NCBI GenBank assembly: GCA_029260755.1
Contig: JAJDCQ010000245.1
Span: 1-54,396 of the forward strand
DNA: 54,396 nucleotides
Source: Planctomycetota bacterium
GTDB taxonomy: Bacteria > Planctomycetota > J058 > JAJDCQ01
Direction of reading: 5' to 3'
This document shows positions 16,931 to 26,909 of this stretch, one piece after another. Position 1 is the stretch's first letter. Every line of letters starts with the position of its first letter. The position numbers were made by a program, and so were the translations under genes. Below the pieces are notes generated by a model, which worked only from the letters and a program-made list of their open reading frames with translations, had not been told where the DNA came from and did no database searches.

Positions 16931-16950
16931 CGGTCGCATCGGTGCGACCG
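16931..16950 (+). other. Hairpin between rpsL and rpsG
   Basis: CGGTCGCA (16931-16938) and TGCGACCG (16943-16950) form a perfect 8-bp stem with a TCGG loop. In E. coli the rpsL-rpsG spacer holds the S7 autoregulatory site, so a similar role is conceivable here, but no 16S-like mimic could be recognised by eye. Confidence 0.4.
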
Positions 16951-16984
16951 TCGGTGAAGCCAGGAAGAAGACACGGAGTCTAGA

Positions 16985-17458
16985 ATGCCTCGCAAGTACA
17001 AGAGCCCCGACCGGTTCCTCCAGCCGGACCCGCGGTTCCAGCACGTCCTCGTCTCGAAGTTCATCAACTGCATCATGCGCGACGGAAAGAAGCAGATCGC
17101 CCAGGGCTGCTTCTACGACGCGTGCTCGACGATCGAGCAGCGCCTCAAGGACAAGGATCCGCTCGACGTCTTCCTCCAGGCGGTGAACAACGTCAAGCCG
17201 ATGCTCCAGGTCCGCAGCCGCCGCGTCGGTGGCGCGACCTACCAGGTCCCGATGGAGGTCAGCAAGAAGCGCCAGACGGCGCTCGCCATGCGCTGGATCC
17301 TCGAGGCCGTCCGCAAGAAGAAGGGTCGCCCGATGCACCTGAAGCTCGCCGACGAGCTGATCAGCGCGTATCGTCGCGAGGGCTCCGCGATCATGGTGCG
17401 GGAGAACGTGCACAAGATGGCCGAGGCGAACAAGGCGTTCGCGCACTTCGCCTGGTAA
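16985..17458 (+). CDS. rpsG: 30S ribosomal protein S7
   Basis: Primary 16S rRNA binder that organises the 30S head; 157 residues, the usual length. It starts MPRKYKSPDR and carries the conserved AMRWILEAVRKKKG helix. The gene lies 127 bases after rpsL and is followed by a hairpin and a repeat element rather than directly by fusA, so fusA may have its own transcription or depend on read-through. Confidence 0.97.
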   Translation: MPRKYKSPDRFLQPDPRFQHVLVSKFINCIMRDGKKQIAQGCFYDACSTIEQRLKDKDPLDVFLQAVNNVKPMLQVRSRRVGGATYQVPMEVSKKRQTALAMRWILEAVRKKKGRPMHLKLADELISAYRREGSAIMVRENVHKMAEANKAFAHFAW

Positions 17459-17478
17459 CACCCGGTCGGTCATTCGGT

Positions 17479-17521
17479 CGAGGCTCGGAACGCAACGCGT
17501 GAGGCGTCGCACCGAGCCTCG
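17479..17521 (+). terminator. Hairpin after rpsG
   Basis: CGAGGCTCGG at 17479-17488 pairs perfectly with CCGAGCCTCG at 17512-17521, with a 23-base loop. It lies between the rpsG stop and the repeat element. The loop is long and no T run follows, so termination is uncertain. Confidence 0.4.
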
Positions 17522-17528
17522 CTCCATT

Positions 17529-17757
17529 GGTAGGTCGAGACCGCTTGCCGTGGCGGGTTACGATCCACAGATTACACAGATTACACAGATAGCCCCGGGC
17601 CGCTCCGACCCCCTGCCGCCGCCAGCCCGCGAGGCGAGCGCTGCCCGTGGGGCGTCCGCGTTCGGCAACTCATAATCTGTGTAATCTGTGTAATCTGTGG
17701 ATCGTAAACTCGCGGCGGCAACCACCGACGCATGCCCGCGACACGCAGCCCCGCAGG
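17529..17757 (+). repeat. GATTACACA-type inverted-repeat element, copy 2
   Basis: Second copy of the element at 141-372, same orientation. The left arm is at 17561-17590 and the right arm at 17671-17704, each of 9-bp ATTACACAG units; here the arms pair with fewer mismatches than in copy 1. The shared flanks (GGTAGGTC at the left end, TTCGGCAACT before the right arm, GCCCGCGAC after it) define an element of about 230 bp. It ends about 23 bases before the fusA start, so most of the fusA leader is made of it, including an in-frame ATG inside the right arm at 17697. Confidence 0.82.
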
Positions 17758-17780
17758 TCGCAGCGACAGGAGCCAGCCCC

Positions 17781-19931
<2,151 letters not shown>

Positions 19932-20200
19932 AAGAAACCTGGAAGAAACATCGGGGAGACCCCGACCCTAAGTGCTTGGAATGGAAAGGCGCGGTGCGTC
20001 AAGACGCTCTTGAACCGCTTCAATCGCTCATCTCCCCTTGACAACGCGCCAAGTCGCTCTATAATTTGACCTTTCGTAAATCGCGACGATTTTGTAATCT
20101 CGCTCTAATAAAGCGTTTATGAAGTCAGTCGATCACCCGCTAGGAAGTAACCGAGGGTGAGCGCCTTCGTGCGGTCTCCTCGAAACGGTGAGTCACCGAA
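19932..20200 (+). promoter_or_regulatory. S10 operon promoter region and AT-rich leader
   Basis: This 269-base gap starts with a small hairpin after fusA (TCGGGG/CCCCGA, 19951-19965). It then holds the most consensus-like promoter in the window: TTGACA at 20038-20043, a 16-base spacer and TATAAT at 20060-20065. About 130 bases of leader follow, unusually AT-rich for this genome between 20060 and 20120, and ending in GAGGGTGAGCG and further sequence before rpsJ. It very likely drives the 15-kb S10-spc-alpha cluster. A regulatory fold in the leader is possible but I cannot define one. Confidence 0.8.
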
Positions 20201-20509
20201 ATGCCAGCCGAGCGAATTAGAATTAGGATGGAGGCTTACGAGCACGGCATCCTCGATCAGTCAGCCGTCGAGCTGGTCGAAGCTGCCAAGGCGACCGGTG
20301 CCAAGGTCAGCGGGCCGATCCCGCTGCCTACCCGCATCGAGCGCTACACCGTGCTGCGTTCGCCCCACGTAGACAAGAAGTCCCGGGAGCAGTTCGAGAT
20401 CCGCACGCACAAGCGGTTGATCGACATCACCGAGCCGACGGCGAAGACGGTCGACGCCATCAGTCGACTGACGATGCCAGCCGGCGTCCACATCACGGTG
20501 AAGGCTTAG
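20201..20509 (+). CDS. rpsJ: 30S ribosomal protein S10
   Basis: Head protein of the small subunit, also NusE in antitermination; 102 residues, normal length. The conserved GPIPLPTRIERYTVLRSPH loop (about 38-56) and the FEIRTHKRLIDI segment are present. It starts at ATG 20201 and is the first gene of the S10-spc-alpha cluster. Confidence 0.97.
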   Translation: MPAERIRIRMEAYEHGILDQSAVELVEAAKATGAKVSGPIPLPTRIERYTVLRSPHVDKKSREQFEIRTHKRLIDITEPTAKTVDAISRLTMPAGVHITVKA

Positions 20510-20607
20510 TCGCACTCGCAGCCCTCGATCGCAGCCGTTCTTTGTAGGTGGTTTCCTCGTAGCTCGTATCTCGTAGCAAGTCCCACCGGACGATGGTGAG
20601 GTGTACC

Positions 20608-21243
20608 GTGACGCCGACGCTGATCGGTAAGAAGCTCAAGATGACCCAGATCTACGACGACGCGGGGCAGGTCGTGCCCGTGACGATCGTGCTGGCGGGC
20701 CCGTGTCAGGTCGTCCAGGTCAAGACCGTCGAGAACGACGGTTACCAGGCGGCGCAGATCGGGTTCGACGACGCCAAGGTCAAGAGAACGACGAAGCCGG
20801 AGCAGGGCCACTTCAAGAAGTGGAGCTGCCCCACGCCCAAGCGCGTCGTTCGCGAGGTCGCCCTCGACGAGGGTGAGACCCCGGAGCCCGGGAGTCAGCT
20901 CGACGTCTCGGTCTTCGAGGAGATCACCTACGTCGACGTGATCGGCACCTCGAAGGGCCGTGGCTTCCAGGGCACGATCAAGCGCCACAACGCGTCGACC
21001 GGCCCGAAGAGTCACGGGAGCAAGAGCTACCGACTCGTCGGCTCGATCGGCATGCACACGTGGCCGGCGCGCGTCCTCAAGGGACGCAAGCTGCCCGGGC
21101 AGATGGGAAACAAGCGGACGACCGCGCGCAACCTGAAGATCGTCAAGATCGAGAAGGACCACAACCTTCTCTACATCAAGGGCGCGGTTCCGGGGCCGAC
21201 CAACGGCTACGTCGTGGTTCGCCGGGCGAAGACGAAGTCCTAG
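20608..21243 (+). CDS. rplC: 50S ribosomal protein L3
   Basis: One of the first proteins to bind 23S rRNA, reaching to the peptidyl-transferase centre. About 211 residues. The GTSKGRGFQGTIKRHN segment (about 112-127) and GSIGMHTWPARVLKGRKLPG are family hallmarks. I place the start at GTG 20608 (M-TPTLIGKKLKMTQ) because an AGG-containing ribosome-binding site lies six bases upstream and the family begins here; an ATG at 20593 in frame would add five residues. Confidence 0.93.
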   Translation: MTPTLIGKKLKMTQIYDDAGQVVPVTIVLAGPCQVVQVKTVENDGYQAAQIGFDDAKVKRTTKPEQGHFKKWSCPTPKRVVREVALDEGETPEPGSQLDVSVFEEITYVDVIGTSKGRGFQGTIKRHNASTGPKSHGSKSYRLVGSIGMHTWPARVLKGRKLPGQMGNKRTTARNLKIVKIEKDHNLLYIKGAVPGPTNGYVVVRRAKTKS

Positions 21244-21277
21244 CGCGCCTGAGCGCGCAGCTCGAAAGCAAGTAGAC

Positions 21278-21949
21278 ATGATCGAGATCGCCATCAAGAA
21301 CAGCTCGGGCGGGGACGCCGGCCAGGCCAAGATCGACGAGGCCATCCTCGGCGGTTACGTCCGGCCCAAGGTGATGCACGCGGCCGTCGTCCGACACCTC
21401 GCCAACGGGCGCGTCGGAACCCACTCCGCCAAGACCCGCACCGAGATCCACGGGACGACCAAGAAGCCCTGGCGGCAGAAGGGCACCGGCCGGGCGCGCG
21501 CTGGCACCCGCAAGTCGCCGATCTGGCGCGGCGGCGGCGTGGCGCACGGTCCCAAGCCCCGCGACTACTCCTATCCGATGCCGCGCAAGGCGCGCCGGGC
21601 CGCGCTCCGGTCGGCGATGCTCGCGAAGCTTCAGGACGGAGAGGTCGTCGTCGTCGACCAGATCTCGATTCCCGAGATCAAGACGAAGCTCGCCGCGAGC
21701 CTGATCGCGTCGCTCGGGCTCGTCGGCAAGACGACCCTGATCGTCACCAAGGACAACGACCGGAACGTGCACCTCTCGGCCCGGAACCTTCCCGGCGTCG
21801 ATGTGACCGAGATCCGGAACCTGAACACCTACGGCGTGCTCAGCCACAAGCGCGTCCTCATCACCCAGGCGGCGCTCGACGCGTTCTGCGCGGCGGATGC
21901 TCCGGGCGGCGAGGCCGAGGCTCCCGCCGCCGGCGAGGGGAGCGAGTAA
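21278..21949 (+). CDS. rplD: 50S ribosomal protein L4
   Basis: 23S rRNA-binding protein whose extended loop lines the exit tunnel; 223 residues. The loop region KPWRQKGTGRARAGTRKSP (about 65-83) is conserved, including the segment where macrolide-resistance changes occur in other bacteria. It ends in a short acidic Ala/Glu-rich tail. Its TAA stop overlaps the rplW start (TAATG), indicating translational coupling. Confidence 0.96.
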   Translation: MIEIAIKNSSGGDAGQAKIDEAILGGYVRPKVMHAAVVRHLANGRVGTHSAKTRTEIHGTTKKPWRQKGTGRARAGTRKSPIWRGGGVAHGPKPRDYSYPMPRKARRAALRSAMLAKLQDGEVVVVDQISIPEIKTKLAASLIASLGLVGKTTLIVTKDNDRNVHLSARNLPGVDVTEIRNLNTYGVLSHKRVLITQAALDAFCAADAPGGEAEAPAAGEGSE

Positions 21950-22233
21950 TGCCGCGCAGCGACTATGACGTGATCAAGGCGCCGGTGCTGACCGAGAAGA
22001 CCTCGGAGGCGATGCAGGACGCGAACACGTACACGTTCGTCGTCGACCGGCGCGCCAACAAGTTCGAGATCAAGCGGGCGGTCGAGCGGCTCTTCGAGGT
22101 GAAGGTCGACAAGGTCCGGACCGCGGTGCGGAAGGGCAAGCCCCGTCGCCTTCGCTGGCGCTGGGTGACGACCTCCAACCAGAAGCGGGCCCACGTGCGG
22201 CTCCACCCCGACCACCGGCTCGACATCGTCTAA
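21949..22233 (+). CDS. rplW: 50S ribosomal protein L23
   Basis: Exit-tunnel protein and docking site for trigger factor and SRP; 94 residues. The opening (SDYDVIKAPVLTEKTSEAM) and the NKFEIKRAVERLFEVKVDKVRT core are typical. It overlaps the end of rplD by one base and is followed by rplB 24 bases later. Confidence 0.96.
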   Translation: MPRSDYDVIKAPVLTEKTSEAMQDANTYTFVVDRRANKFEIKRAVERLFEVKVDKVRTAVRKGKPRRLRWRWVTTSNQKRAHVRLHPDHRLDIV

Positions 22234-22257
22234 GGGACGCAAGAGACAGGCCGACCG

Positions 22258-23088
22258 ATGCCAGTTCGCAGCTACAAGCCGACCTCCGCCGGGCGCCGCG
22301 GGATGCAGGTGCTCGACTTCTCGGACATCACCACGTCGACTCCCGAGAAGTCGCTCCTCGAGCCGCGCAAGAAGACCGGCGGTCGCAACCACCACGGGCG
22401 GATCACCTCGCGGCACCGCGGCGGTGGTCACAAGCAGCGCTACCGCCGGATCGACTTCCGTCGGGACAAGGACGGGATCCCGGCCAAGGTCGCCACGATC
22501 GAGTACGACCCGTGCCGGAGCGCCCGGATCGCGCTGCTCCACTACGCCGACGGCGAGAAGCGCTACATCCTCTGGCCGCGCGAGGTGAAGGTCGGCGACG
22601 TCCTCTACTCGGGTGAGAAGGTCGAGCCCGCGCCGGGCAACTGCCTCCCGCTCCGGAACATCCCGCAGGGCCTGATGGTCCACAACGTGGAGCTCCGCAA
22701 GGGCATGGGCGGCCAGATGGCCCGCAGCGCCGGCACGTTCGTCACCCTGATGAATAAAGAGTCCGACCACGCCTTCCTCTCGCTCCCGAGCGGTGAGGTC
22801 CGCAAGGTCAGCCTCGACTGCCGCGCGACGATCGGTCAGCTCGGCAACCACGATCACGCCTCGATCAACATCGGCAAGGCCGGTCGCAGCCGCTGGCTCG
22901 GCCGCCGTCCGCAGACGCGTGGCTCCGCGATGAACCCGGTCGATCACCCGATGGGTGGCGGCGAGGGACGTCGGAGCGGCGGTCGGCACCCGATGAGCCC
23001 GTGGGGCTGGCACACCAAGGGACGCAAGACTCGCAAGCCGCGGGCGCTGTCGAGCAAGTTCATCGTCCGTAGCCGGAAGAAGAAGTAG
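22258..23088 (+). CDS. rplB: 50S ribosomal protein L2
   Basis: Highly conserved 23S rRNA-binding protein needed for subunit joining and near the peptidyl-transferase centre; 276 residues. The core GGRNHHGRITSRHRGGGHKQ and the C-terminal NPVDHPMGGGEGR are present. The His corresponding to E. coli His229 is kept, while the second His of the DHPHGG motif is Met here, which I believe occurs in related phyla. It has the normal place between L23 and S19. Confidence 0.97.
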   Translation: MPVRSYKPTSAGRRGMQVLDFSDITTSTPEKSLLEPRKKTGGRNHHGRITSRHRGGGHKQRYRRIDFRRDKDGIPAKVATIEYDPCRSARIALLHYADGEKRYILWPREVKVGDVLYSGEKVEPAPGNCLPLRNIPQGLMVHNVELRKGMGGQMARSAGTFVTLMNKESDHAFLSLPSGEVRKVSLDCRATIGQLGNHDHASINIGKAGRSRWLGRRPQTRGSAMNPVDHPMGGGEGRRSGGRHPMSPWGWHTKGRKTRKPRALSSKFIVRSRKKK

Positions 23089-23103
23089 GCAGGGGACCAA
23101 GAG

Positions 23104-23370
23104 ATGAGTCGCTCTCTGAAGAAGGGGCCGTTCGTCGAGCCCAAGCTCATCAAGAAGGTGCTCGGGCAGAAGGAGTCGGGCGCGCGCGATCCCATCAAGA
23201 CGTGGGCTCGCCGCAGCACGATCGTCCCCGAGTTCGTGAACCACACCTTCCTGGTTCACAACGGCAAGGTGTTCCACAAGGTCTTCATCGTCGAGGACAT
23301 GGTGGGGCACAAGCTGGGTGAGTTCGCGCCGAGCCGGACGTTCCGCGGCCACACCGCGCGCAAGAAGTAG
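23104..23370 (+). CDS. rpsS: 30S ribosomal protein S19
   Basis: Head protein of the small subunit contacting S13 and the P-site tRNA region; 88 residues, standard. SRSLKKGPFVEPKLIKKV opens the protein and KLGEFAPSRTFRGHTARKK closes it, both family hallmarks. ATG at 23104 is preceded by AGGGGACCAAGAG. Confidence 0.97.
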   Translation: MSRSLKKGPFVEPKLIKKVLGQKESGARDPIKTWARRSTIVPEFVNHTFLVHNGKVFHKVFIVEDMVGHKLGEFAPSRTFRGHTARKK

Positions 23371-23393
23371 AGATAGAAGCTAGGAAGATATCG

Positions 23394-23816
23394 ATGGAAG
23401 CGACCGAGAAGGCCACCGTCTTCCGAGCCATCCACCGCTACGCGCGGATGAGCCCGTACAAGGTGCGCCTCGACATTGACCTCGTTCGAGGTCAGGACGT
23501 CGTCAAGGCGCTCGAGACCCTCGAGTTCAGCCGTCGCCGCGGCGCGAAGCTGATTCACAAGGTGCTGCGGAGCGCGGCGGCCAACGCCCAGCAGCGGATC
23601 GACGATGACGGGCTCGAGCTCGACGTCGAAACGCTGATCGTCTCCGACGCCCGGGTGGACGAGGGCCCCAAGCAGAAGCGCTGGCGTCCGCGGGCGCGCG
23701 GCGCGGCCTACCCGATCTACCGTCGCACCTGTCACATCGCGATCGGCCTCACGCCGAAGCCGGCGGAGGAAGAGGCGAAGGACGGAAGCAGCCGGAAGAA
23801 GGGGAAGAAGGGCTAA
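23394..23816 (+). CDS. rplV: 50S ribosomal protein L22
   Basis: Exit-tunnel protein with a long hairpin reaching into the tunnel constriction; 140 residues. The globular part (about 1-80) and hairpin with GPKQKRWRPRARGAAYPIYRR are present. A Lys/Glu-rich C-terminal tail of about 20 residues (from KPAEEEAKD) extends beyond the usual end. It is two bases upstream of rpsC. Confidence 0.95.
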   Translation: MEATEKATVFRAIHRYARMSPYKVRLDIDLVRGQDVVKALETLEFSRRRGAKLIHKVLRSAAANAQQRIDDDGLELDVETLIVSDARVDEGPKQKRWRPRARGAAYPIYRRTCHIAIGLTPKPAEEEAKDGSSRKKGKKG

Positions 23817-23818
23817 CC

Positions 23819-24490
23819 ATGGGTCAGAAGATCAGGCCGACCGGCTTCCGTATCGGCATCACCGAGGACTGGCGCTCGCGGTGGTTCGCCAACAAGAAGG
23901 ACTTCGGGATCCTCCTCTGCGAGGACCAGAACATCCGGAAGCTCATCAAGAGCAAGTACCACTACGCCGGCATCCCGAAGGTCGAGATCGAGCGCAAGCC
24001 CGACGGCGGCGAGGTCACCGTGATCATCTACACGGCTCGCCCGGGCGTGATCATCGGTCGCAAGGGCGCCAACGTCGACAAGCTCAAGGATGAGCTCGGG
24101 ACGATCACCGACAAGAAGATCGACCTCAAGATCCACGAGATCGATCGCGCCGAGCTCGACGGCCAGCTCGTCGCCGAGAGCGTCGCCGAGCAGCTCGAGA
24201 AGCGCGCGAGCTTCCGTCGGGTGATGAAGAAGGCCGTCGAGATGACCATGCAGGCCGGCGCACTCGGCTGCAAGGTCCAGGTGGCCGGACGTCTCGGTGG
24301 CGCGGAGATGTCGCGCCGCGAGCACACGCACAAGGGCTCGATTCCGCTCCAGACGCTGCGCGCCAAGATCGACTACGGGTTCGCCGAGGCGAAGACGACC
24401 CACGGCACGATCGGCGTCAAGGCCTGGGTCTTCCGCGGCATCCAGAGCAAGAAGGAGCGAGCCCATGGCACTTATGCCAAGAAGAATTAG
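23819..24490 (+). CDS. rpsC: 30S ribosomal protein S3
   Basis: Surrounds the mRNA entry site of the small subunit with S4 and S5; 223 residues. The N-terminal KH domain has VIIGRKGANVDKLKDEL (about 77-93), and the C-terminal S3 domain follows with GRLGGAEMSRREHTHKGSIP. Its last 26 bases overlap the start of rplP in another frame, which suggests coupling. Confidence 0.97.
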   Translation: MGQKIRPTGFRIGITEDWRSRWFANKKDFGILLCEDQNIRKLIKSKYHYAGIPKVEIERKPDGGEVTVIIYTARPGVIIGRKGANVDKLKDELGTITDKKIDLKIHEIDRAELDGQLVAESVAEQLEKRASFRRVMKKAVEMTMQAGALGCKVQVAGRLGGAEMSRREHTHKGSIPLQTLRAKIDYGFAEAKTTHGTIGVKAWVFRGIQSKKERAHGTYAKKN

Positions 24491-24893
24491 GCACCGGAAG
24501 TGGATGCGGGGCACGCTCAAGGGCGTCGCGACCCGCGGAAACACCGTGTCCTTCGGCGAGTACGGCCTGATGTGCCTCGAGCAGGGCTGGATCACCGCCC
24601 GTCAGATCGAGGCGTGCCGCATCACGGGCACCCAGTACGTTCGCGGTGAGGGCCGGATCTACATCCGTCTCTTCCCGCACAAGCCGGTCACCTCGACGCC
24701 CGCTGAGACGCGGATGGGCAAGGGTAAGGGTGAGCCGGAGTTCTGGTGCGCCGAGGTGCGCCCCGGGACGGTGATGTTCGAGATCGGACCCGGGACGGTC
24801 CCCGAGGAGCTCGCGAAGACGGCGCTCCTCCGAATCGCGCACAAGCTCCCGGTCGCCTGCAAGTTCGTCAAGCGGCGCGAGCGCCTCGCGTAG
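24465..24893 (+). CDS. rplP: 50S ribosomal protein L16
   Basis: Large-subunit protein that helps place tRNA in the A site; 142 residues. The start MALMPRRIRHRKWMRG and the PVTSTPAETRMGKGKGEP loop are typical. ATG 24465 is inside the 3' end of rpsC, with AAGGAG about eight bases upstream; the ATG at 24474 would shorten the conserved N terminus by three residues. The rpmC-rplX fusion follows. Confidence 0.96.
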   Translation: MALMPRRIRHRKWMRGTLKGVATRGNTVSFGEYGLMCLEQGWITARQIEACRITGTQYVRGEGRIYIRLFPHKPVTSTPAETRMGKGKGEPEFWCAEVRPGTVMFEIGPGTVPEELAKTALLRIAHKLPVACKFVKRRERLA

Positions 24894-24947
24894 CGCGGTC
24901 GTTCTTGCGAGTCCCGAAGAAGGCAAAGCACACAGGTTAGCACTGCG

Positions 24948-25466
24948 ATGAAGATCTCCGAGATGCGCGGTCACTCCTCCGAGGAGCTCCGCGAGAAGAT
25001 GGGCACCTGGCGGCGCGAGGTCTTCGACCTCCGGTTCAAGAGCGTCACCGAGCCGATCCAGAATCCGAGCGAGCTCAACGAGAAGCGCAAGGACATCGCT
25101 CGAGCGATGACGATCCTTCGTTCTCGCGAGCTCGGCACCGAGACCGAGCCGAAGATGGGCGAGGTCGGGGCGCAGGCTGTCAAGGAGCCCAAGCAGAAGG
25201 AGCGCAAGCATCCGAAGAAGATCACCCGGGCGATCCGGCGTGATGACACCGTCGAGGTTCTCGGCGGGTCGCACGCCGGGAAGCAGGGACGGGTGCTGCG
25301 CGTCCTGCGCGAGGATCAGAAGGTCGTCGTCGAGGGCGTCAACTACATCTGGAAGCATCTCGCGAAGACCCAGCAGAATCCGCAGGGCGGGCGCCTTCAG
25401 AAGGAGGCTCCCCTCCCGATCTCGAAGGTGAAGATCGTTCAGACCGCCGACGCGGCCAGCGAGTAG
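24948..25466 (+). CDS. L29-L24 ribosomal fusion protein
   Basis: One continuous 172-residue frame holds two ribosomal proteins. Residues 1-63 are L29 (KISEMRGHSSEELREK, then NPSELNEKRKDIARAMTILR). Residues 64-93 are a Lys/Glu-rich linker. Residues 94-166 are L24 with its KOW motif (RRDDTVEVLGGSHAGKQGRV, then QQNPQGGRLQKEAPLPISKV). The usual L24 place, between rplN and rplE, is empty. Both proteins lie at the polypeptide exit tunnel, so a tethered form is sterically plausible. No stop codon separates the parts; the only internal in-frame ATG (Met70, 25155) has no convincing ribosome-binding site. A fusion of rpmC and rplX is what the sequence shows; I know of no description. Confidence 0.93.
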   Translation: MKISEMRGHSSEELREKMGTWRREVFDLRFKSVTEPIQNPSELNEKRKDIARAMTILRSRELGTETEPKMGEVGAQAVKEPKQKERKHPKKITRAIRRDDTVEVLGGSHAGKQGRVLRVLREDQKVVVEGVNYIWKHLAKTQQNPQGGRLQKEAPLPISKVKIVQTADAASE

Positions 25467-25480
25467 CAGGAAGAGACACC

Positions 25481-25795
25481 ATGTCCGACGAGACGACCAA
25501 CGAGCAGACCGAGACGGACGAGGCGGCGACCGCCACGGCCGGGCGGCCCGAGCGGCACACCCGCAAGGGCGTCGTCACGAGCACGAAGATGAACAAGACG
25601 ATCATCGTGCGTGAGGATCGGCTCGAGAAGCACGCGATGTACGAGAAGTACATGCGCCGCAGCACGAAGTACCACGTCCACGACGAGGCGAACGAGGCCC
25701 AGGACGGCGACATCGTCGAGATCATGGCGACCCGCCCGATCTCGAAGCTCAAGCGGTGGCGCCTGGTGAAGGTCGTGGACCGCCCCGTCCGCTAG
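25481..25795 (+). CDS. rpsQ: 30S ribosomal protein S17
   Basis: 16S rRNA-binding OB-fold protein of the small-subunit body; 104 residues. The first 25 residues are an acidic Thr/Glu-rich extension (SDETTNEQTETDEAATAT) not found in the short E. coli form. The family core starts at RKGVVTSTKMNKTIIVRED and ends near ATRPISKLKRWRLVKVV. It lies 14 bases after the L29-L24 fusion. Confidence 0.95.
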   Translation: MSDETTNEQTETDEAATATAGRPERHTRKGVVTSTKMNKTIIVREDRLEKHAMYEKYMRRSTKYHVHDEANEAQDGDIVEIMATRPISKLKRWRLVKVVDRPVR

Positions 25796-25866
25796 CCAGA
25801 TCGTCAGACAGCCTCGCCGCGACGCAGAAGGCGCCGACCGCGCCCAGAGACAGCCAGGAAACAGCC

Positions 25867-26235
25867 ATGGTCCAGATGCAGAGCATGATCGACGTCGCCG
25901 ACAACACCGGCGCCAAGAAGGCGATGTGCATTCGCGTTCTCGGCGCGGGAAACCGGCGGACGGCGTTCCTCGGCGACGTCATCGTCGCGAGCGTGAAGCA
26001 GGCGATCCCCGGCTCCGACCTCAAGACCGGCACCGTCGTCAAGGGTGTCCTCGTGCGAACCAAGCACAAGGTCCGGCGCCCGGACGGGTCGTACGTGCGG
26101 TTCGACCGCAACGCGATGGTGGTCGTCGACAACGACGGCAACCCGCGCGGCACCCGGATCTTCGGCGCCGTCGCTCGTGAGCTGCGGGCGAAGAACTACA
26201 TGAAGATCGTGTCGCTGGCCTCCGAGGTCGTCTAG
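25867..26235 (+). CDS. rplN: 50S ribosomal protein L14
   Basis: Subunit-interface protein, 122 residues, standard length. It starts MVQMQSMIDVADNTGAKKA and contains the GTVVKGVLVRTKHKVRRPDG segment. ATG 25867 is chosen because the family begins there; an upstream in-frame ATG within rpsQ would add unrelated residues. The following gene is rplE; the normally intervening rplX is missing. Confidence 0.97.
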   Translation: MVQMQSMIDVADNTGAKKAMCIRVLGAGNRRTAFLGDVIVASVKQAIPGSDLKTGTVVKGVLVRTKHKVRRPDGSYVRFDRNAMVVVDNDGNPRGTRIFGAVARELRAKNYMKIVSLASEVV

Positions 26236-26296
26236 TCGCCCGGGCCGATCGATCGATCGAAGAACGAACGAAGCGAAGTCGCAAGGAACGAAGAAG

Positions 26297-26875
26297 ATGT
26301 CGGAAGAAGCGAGTCAGGCCGCCGTCGCGCAAGAGCCGCCGCGTCTCCTCACGAAGTACCGTGACGAGATCATGCCGAAGCTGCGCGAGCACTTCAGCTA
26401 CGGCAACGTCCTCCAGATCCCGCGCCTCCAGAAGGTCGTGATCAACATGGGCGTCGGCGCCGCGCTGGCGACGCCCAAGCGCCTCGAGGATGCGGTCAAG
26501 GAGCTGACCGCGATCGCCGGCCAGAAGCCGATCATCACCAAGGCCCGGAAGGCGATCGCCGGCTTCAAGCTGCGCGAGGGGAACGCGATCGGGTGTAAGG
26601 TGACGCTTCGCCGGTGGCGGATGTACGAGTTCCTCGACCGGCTGATCAACGTCGCCATCCCGCGTATCCGCGACTTCCGCGGCGTGTCGCCGAAGGCGTT
26701 CGACGGCCGCGGCAACTACACCCTCGGCCTCGCCGAGCAGATCATCTTTCCCGAGATCAACCCCGACAAGGTCGAGGCGGTCCAGGGAATGGACGTCTGC
26801 GTGGTCACCTCGGCGCGGACCGACAAGGAGGCCTACGAGCTCATCAAGGCCTTCGGGATGCCGTTCAAGTCCTAG
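26297..26875 (+). CDS. rplE: 50S ribosomal protein L5
   Basis: Binds 5S rRNA and the P-site tRNA elbow; 192 residues. An N-terminal extension of about 15 residues (SEEASQAAVAQEPPR) precedes the family start at LLTKYRDEIMPKLREHF. GQKPIITKARKAIAGFKLREG and the FPEINPDKVEAVQGMDV segment are conserved. It follows rplN directly, with 61 bases between. Confidence 0.96.
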   Translation: MSEEASQAAVAQEPPRLLTKYRDEIMPKLREHFSYGNVLQIPRLQKVVINMGVGAALATPKRLEDAVKELTAIAGQKPIITKARKAIAGFKLREGNAIGCKVTLRRWRMYEFLDRLINVAIPRIRDFRGVSPKAFDGRGNYTLGLAEQIIFPEINPDKVEAVQGMDVCVVTSARTDKEAYELIKAFGMPFKS

Positions 26876-26909
26876 AGATCGAAGCACTCGCTCACCAGGA
26901 GCATTTGAA

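Noticed and set aside
17697..17780. Earlier ATG (17697) for fusA
   Set aside because: It lies inside the right arm of the repeat element; EF-G homology begins right after ATG 17781, which has a well-placed AGGAG.
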